Below, one piece after another: positions 60,764-64,000 of a DNA stretch of 64,000 nt. The notes under the pieces are model-generated. The model saw only the letters and a list, made by a program, of their open reading frames with translations. It ran no database searches and was not told the origin of the DNA. Position numbers and translations under genes: made by a program. Positions within the stretch are counted from its first letter, which is position 1. Every line of letters starts with the position of its first letter. Source of the stretch: Gammaproteobacteria bacterium (GTDB lineage: Bacteria; Pseudomonadota; Gammaproteobacteria; Enterobacterales; Kangiellaceae); NCBI GenBank assembly GCA_013373375.1, contig JABXHY010000024.1, positions 124,001-188,000 of the forward strand, written 5' to 3'.

Positions 60764-62566
60764 ATGCAAGTTCTAAAAGTTATTGTTTTAATAATATTTT
60801 TAATGGTCATTATTGCGTGCGGGGAAGGTTCATCTTCTTCTAATCAAGATGACACTCAGCCGCCGCAAACTGACTCGACTGCTTTGAGCCCACCCAGTGC
60901 CCAGAGGGACTGGCTTACTTATGAACATTTAATGAGTTCAAGCTATCCGCACTACAGTCCAATTCACAATGAATACTTTATGCCAGTTGGAAATAGCAGT
61001 TCGGCATTACATCCTTTCTCTGGAACAATCGACATTAATACGCGTCGATTGATAGGTGCCTTTGAAGAGTTTTATATTGCTCGAGACGAGTCATTTAAAA
61101 ACTTTCCTGATGTTGATTTGAGTTTCGTTAGTGATGGAGATGCACTTATTCCACTTAATCGAAATCGTCAAATTAGTTTAAATGACAATAGCTATTGGGG
61201 AGTAATTCTTGAGCCAGGAAAAATTTGGTCAGAAATTGACGATCAAGGATGGTCGAGAGCGAGCTTTCCTTTCACGTTTATTTCTGCTCGGCGTAATCAG
61301 GGTCATAATGGACTTGCCACATTTTTATTTAACGATACTCAAATCAGTCATTTAAGAATTCAAATTGTACAAGAAACCGCTTCTTGGTTTAAACAGGATA
61401 TATATGCCCAGCTAAGTGTTAGTTACATTCCGAAAGAATTTGTTAACACAACGAGAGTAAAAGAAGCTTATCAAAGTGAGATCGATAATACAGTTGAACT
61501 ACGCGCTTGGGACAAATTAGACATAATCGGTTCGAGTCAGTTGCAATTTAACAGCTCACTTAATACTTCTTCGATAAGTCAAACCGGATTGATAAAAGAT
61601 AATGTGGTTTTTCTGCAACCTTGTTACACGCGTTATGGAGAATATCCTTATTGTCGGTGGATGAGAAACGGCGCATATTCGATTACAAAGTCACTCGGTG
61701 CCTCAATTGCGATGATGAGATTGGCACAACTCTATGGAGAGCAGGTTTATGATTTAAAAATCGTCGACTACCTTAATGTTACTTCGACTCACGATGGCTG
61801 GGAGGGCGTAACGTTTGGTGATACGTTGAACATGGCTGCGGGTATTGGTGATGAAGGTACCGTACAGGGTTCGGGAAATATTTTTGCGGATGAAAATGGC
61901 CCGAAAATGGAAACGTGGCTGGGGCAACACAGTGAAATTGCAAAACTCAATGTTTCATTCAGTTACGGCAATTATAGTTGGGGGCCGGGACAGGTGGTTC
62001 GTTATAATTCGGCGACTACCTTTGTGTTAGCTGCAGCGCTGGATAATTATTATAAGTCAGTAGCCGGACTTGAAGCTCACCTTTGGGAAATGATTACAAC
62101 AGATGTATACAACGCGATTGGTATTCAACATGTTCCCATGCTCGAAACAAATGAACCAGGCGGAATTCGTGGTATTGCAGAACTCTTCCATGGCCTTTAC
62201 CCAAATGTCGATGATATCGCAAAGTTAACTTTACTACTACAAAATGACGGTATACACGACGGTGTCCAAATTTTGCATCCGCAAAAAGTACGAGAGTCTT
62301 TGTTTAAAACTTCCAATGATGGTTTACACGGTTGGTGGGAAGACAATCAATATGGCGAGTCCAAATATCTGAATGGTTTTTGGTCCTCTCCGTTTAGAAG
62401 TACAACAGGTTGCTTTTTGCAGGTTCCTTATATGAGTGGATTTGGTGGTAATATTTTTGCGGTTTTTCCCAATGGAGCAGCTGCATTCCGCTTTGCTGAC
62501 GCAGGAAGTTATAGTCCAGGCAACATGATCGTACAGAGTGATAGAGAAAGACCTATTTGCGAGTAG
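60764..62566 (+). CDS. lipoprotein serine hydrolase (beta-lactamase/DD-peptidase fold)
   Basis: A 600-residue lipoprotein with lipobox IIAC (Cys19) and a low-complexity Ser/Gln linker. The N-terminal half (about 50-230) is unrecognised. The C-terminal half has the class C-like serine motifs: Ser306-x-x-Lys309 (YSITKSLG), then Tyr414-Asn-Ser (RYNSATT). A late FRSTTGCFLQVP and YMSGFGGNIFAVFP are where the KTG-like motif would fall; Gly-Phe-Gly-Gly is seen instead. It is probably an esterase or amidase rather than a beta-lactamase. Confidence 0.82.
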   Translation: MQVLKVIVLIIFLMVIIACGEGSSSSNQDDTQPPQTDSTALSPPSAQRDWLTYEHLMSSSYPHYSPIHNEYFMPVGNSSSALHPFSGTIDINTRRLIGAFEEFYIARDESFKNFPDVDLSFVSDGDALIPLNRNRQISLNDNSYWGVILEPGKIWSEIDDQGWSRASFPFTFISARRNQGHNGLATFLFNDTQISHLRIQIVQETASWFKQDIYAQLSVSYIPKEFVNTTRVKEAYQSEIDNTVELRAWDKLDIIGSSQLQFNSSLNTSSISQTGLIKDNVVFLQPCYTRYGEYPYCRWMRNGAYSITKSLGASIAMMRLAQLYGEQVYDLKIVDYLNVTSTHDGWEGVTFGDTLNMAAGIGDEGTVQGSGNIFADENGPKMETWLGQHSEIAKLNVSFSYGNYSWGPGQVVRYNSATTFVLAAALDNYYKSVAGLEAHLWEMITTDVYNAIGIQHVPMLETNEPGGIRGIAELFHGLYPNVDDIAKLTLLLQNDGIHDGVQILHPQKVRESLFKTSNDGLHGWWEDNQYGESKYLNGFWSSPFRSTTGCFLQVPYMSGFGGNIFAVFPNGAAAFRFADAGSYSPGNMIVQSDRERPICE

Positions 62567-62793
62567 CTGTGTTGTTCAATAAATATTTAACCTGTTTAAT
62601 CTAGCGACTAGAGCTGAATAAGAAGATAATATCTAAATCAGAAGACAACATATAAGTAAAAAGTGTGACAAACGTTGTTGCATTTTAAGGAAGTAAATCT
62701 AGTATTACTCACGATTAAGTAAATTGTTGTCAGCGATTATCTCATTTGGGAGTCTCGACTGGTGTCATATCGTTTTAATTGAGGATACGTAAT

Positions 62794-63087
62794 ATGAAGA
62801 ATATTTTTATTATCATTGGTTTAATACTAACATCGACCTCCTTGTTTGCTTCCGATGTTGATTGTAAAAAGGCCGTAGAAAATGGCATTAATATTATGAA
62901 AGAAAGAATGGCAAAGAAAAATCCTGATAAATCAAATGCCTTTCTTAAAGTAATGAGTAGTCCAGAGAAAATTAAAAAAGGTGTTGCTCGATGTGAACAA
63001 GAGATAAAAACACCTGAAGGAAAAGCAGAGTGGTCTTGCCAGCAAACGGCTTCAACATTTGAAGAATTTAAGGCGTGTGGAAAATAA
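62794..63087 (+). CDS. small periplasmic protein with four cysteines
   Basis: A 97-residue protein with signal peptide MKNIFIIIGLILTSTSLFAS. The mature part is helical and charged, with Cys in DVDCKK, ARCEQE, WSCQQT and KACGK, likely two disulfides. GAGG nine bases before the ATG at 62794 fixes the start. No function is known. Confidence 0.75.
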   Translation: MKNIFIIIGLILTSTSLFASDVDCKKAVENGINIMKERMAKKNPDKSNAFLKVMSSPEKIKKGVARCEQEIKTPEGKAEWSCQQTASTFEEFKACGK

Positions 63088-63419
63088 ACGCGAATCAAAA
63101 GTAATGATTACTCATATCTTATTGAGCGCTCAATCTATTTGTGCGCTCAATGTCCGAACAATAATCTTAGATTATGCACTGCTCCAATAAAGTGGTATTG
63201 GTAGATTTGGCAATATTCTAGTGCAATAACATGTCGCTTTTATCATTGAACAGATCATCATTTGTCGCTGTAAACTATTAACCGAATACTTTTCGCAATC
63301 ACCTTTAATCAAGAATTAAAATTAATATTTGAATGATTCTCCGGGTGTTATCTTAAAAATAATATCGATCCTGACTTTTGCGACTCGAAGTCAAAAAGTC
63401 GATACTTGATGCTCATTAA
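63088..63419. other. 332-bp intergenic region with one hairpin
   Basis: Apart from the stem at 63121-63151 no structure or ORF is convincing. The region is AT-rich and would contain the promoter of the RMF-like gene. Confidence 0.5.
63121..63151. terminator. hairpin after the four-Cys protein gene
   Basis: ATTGAGCGC and GCGCTCAAT form a perfect 9-bp stem with a 13-base loop, 33 bases after the stop. No T tract follows, so it may be a transcript end stabiliser rather than a full terminator. Confidence 0.55.
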
Positions 63420-63590
63420 TTGGGCATTGAAGAAGCATATGAACAGAGCTTTCGAGCAGGCATGAATAAAAAGCCTTATCGTTCACCGCCTTTTAAAGAT
63501 GATGTTCTGGCGGCGAGTTGGGAGTCGGGTTGGGCGGATGGTTGCGAAGAACAGTCGGCATCGCTAGACAATGCTAAAGCCTCGTTATAG
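63420..63590 (+). CDS. ribosome modulation factor (RMF)-like protein
   Basis: Not in the ORF track. A 56-codon frame that opens at TTG 63420 right after a stop (TAA 63417) reads GIEEAYEQSFRAGMNKKPY, then SPPFKDD and AASWESGWADGCEEQ. The order A-Y-x-x-x-F-x-A-G, a Pro-aromatic turn and W-x-x-G-W-x-x-G is the RMF layout, and length equals RMF (55-57). RMF dimerises 70S ribosomes into inactive 100S particles in stationary phase. No good ribosome site precedes the TTG; the internal ATG at 63462 would lose the first helix. The start is therefore uncertain. Confidence 0.6.
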   Translation: MGIEEAYEQSFRAGMNKKPYRSPPFKDDVLAASWESGWADGCEEQSASLDNAKASL

Positions 63591-63797
63591 TTTCCGGTTT
63601 TTTTATCGTATTTTTGTTATAAACAATGTGATTTATTTCAATCTCATGGCAGGGCTAATTAAATCGATCTCGTGTCACGGTTCCGCTAATAAAGAGTCAT
63701 CTCAGTTTTGTAATTGAATCTAAACATTCTGCCTTCTAGTGTTTAATACACCAATCTAATTTCTGCAAGTCAAATTCCGTTAACAGTGGAGCTTGTC

Positions 63798-64000
63798 ATG
63801 ATTATTTTTTCTAAAAGAATTGTCGTTTTATTCGCTTTAACTATTTTAAATATTAATGTTTCGTATTCTGCCCCTCCGTTTGGAGGAACGGTTTGGTTTA
63901 GTAAAGACATTATTACCGATGCTGATCCTAGTGCGTTTATCGATTTGAATTATAAGGGACAAGAAAATCGAACAATGTTTGATCGACGTACCGGACGATT
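63798..64000 (+). CDS. secreted protein, 5' part only (runs off the window)
   Basis: An ATG at 63798 opens a frame that continues to the window end without a stop. It starts with a signal peptide (MIIFSKRIVVLFALTILNIN, cleavage near SYSA) and continues PPFGGTVWFSKDIITDADPS and FDRRTGR. No family can be named from 67 residues. Confidence 0.7.
   Translation, partial: MIIFSKRIVVLFALTILNINVSYSAPPFGGTVWFSKDIITDADPSAFIDLNYKGQENRTMFDRRTGR

Noticed and set aside
60764-62566. A beta-lactamase giving antibiotic resistance
   Set aside because: Only the SxxK and YxN-type motifs are present, no KTG motif is clear, and the protein is over 200 residues longer than beta-lactamases; a general serine hydrolase is safer.
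1-64000. tRNA, rRNA, insertion sequences, prophage or integrase attachment sites
   Set aside because: No cloverleaf, rRNA-like stretch, transposase or integrase ORF, or long flanking repeats were seen; without a covariance scan a tRNA cannot be excluded entirely.

Overview
The window is bacterial chromosome from an AT-rich gammaproteobacterium, most likely marine and heterotrophic. YebG, RdgC, YfbR, ArfB, DUF1415 and an RMF-like protein point to Gammaproteobacteria. Secreted peptidases with PPC and PKD domains, the low GC content and the DabAB pair fit marine lineages such as the Kangiella/Pleionea group; that genus-level guess comes from gene content only. I saw no rRNA, tRNA, transposase, phage gene or CRISPR array. 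Genes are dense and intact, and no frameshifted gene was found.

Layout. 1-3.1 kb: the 3' end of an unknown gene, a secreted MORN-like protein and an M17 leucyl aminopeptidase, the last two converging on a shared terminator. 3.7-11.4 kb: an efflux operon with one lipoprotein adaptor and two different RND permeases. 11.4-12.8 kb: a receiver-PilZ protein and a GNAT acetyltransferase. 13.1-17.5 kb: a regulatory block with a DUF6249 membrane protein, an ECF sigma factor, a small membrane protein, a CadC-like membrane regulator with a beta-propeller sensor, and two tandem paralogous small peptides sharing a Cys-Trp-Pro-Cys-Pro-Pro tail. This block is the best candidate for an undescribed system. 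17.6-24.5 kb: two YbaK-type tRNA-editing proteins, SOS gene yebG, an S10 carboxypeptidase, DUF1415, an NTF2-like protein, rdgC and an M24 peptidase. 24.5-34.3 kb: a GAF-PAS-GGDEF-EAL protein and mostly housekeeping or small conserved genes, including tsaC/sua5. 34.3-39.3 kb: dabB-dabA (bicarbonate/CO2 accumulation) with a divergent LysR gene. 39.4-43.5 kb: yfbR, a methyltransferase, arfB, an EamA transporter and a cystathionine gamma-lyase-type enzyme.

43.9-62.6 kb is an exoenzyme and surface region: an astacin metalloprotease with PPC domains, an alpha/beta hydrolase with PKD and PPC domains, a BlaI repressor with an M56-M23 fusion protease, a membrane-anchored Asp-box propeller, a Sel1 lipoprotein, a C10 cysteine protease with a PPC domain and no visible propeptide, a HEXXH protein and a beta-lactamase-fold lipoprotein. 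The window closes with a four-Cys periplasmic protein, an RMF-like protein absent from the ORF track, and the start of another secreted protein.

How they work together. The PPC proteins share a closely similar C-terminal module and probably follow one export route to feed on protein and lipid substrates. The BlaI pair looks like a proteolytically relieved repressor circuit with a palindromic operator in front of it. DabAB supplies bicarbonate. The sigma/CadC/peptide block probably couples an envelope signal to transcription, but that is inferred from neighbourhood alone. All identifications rest on reading motifs and recalled family features; no search was run.
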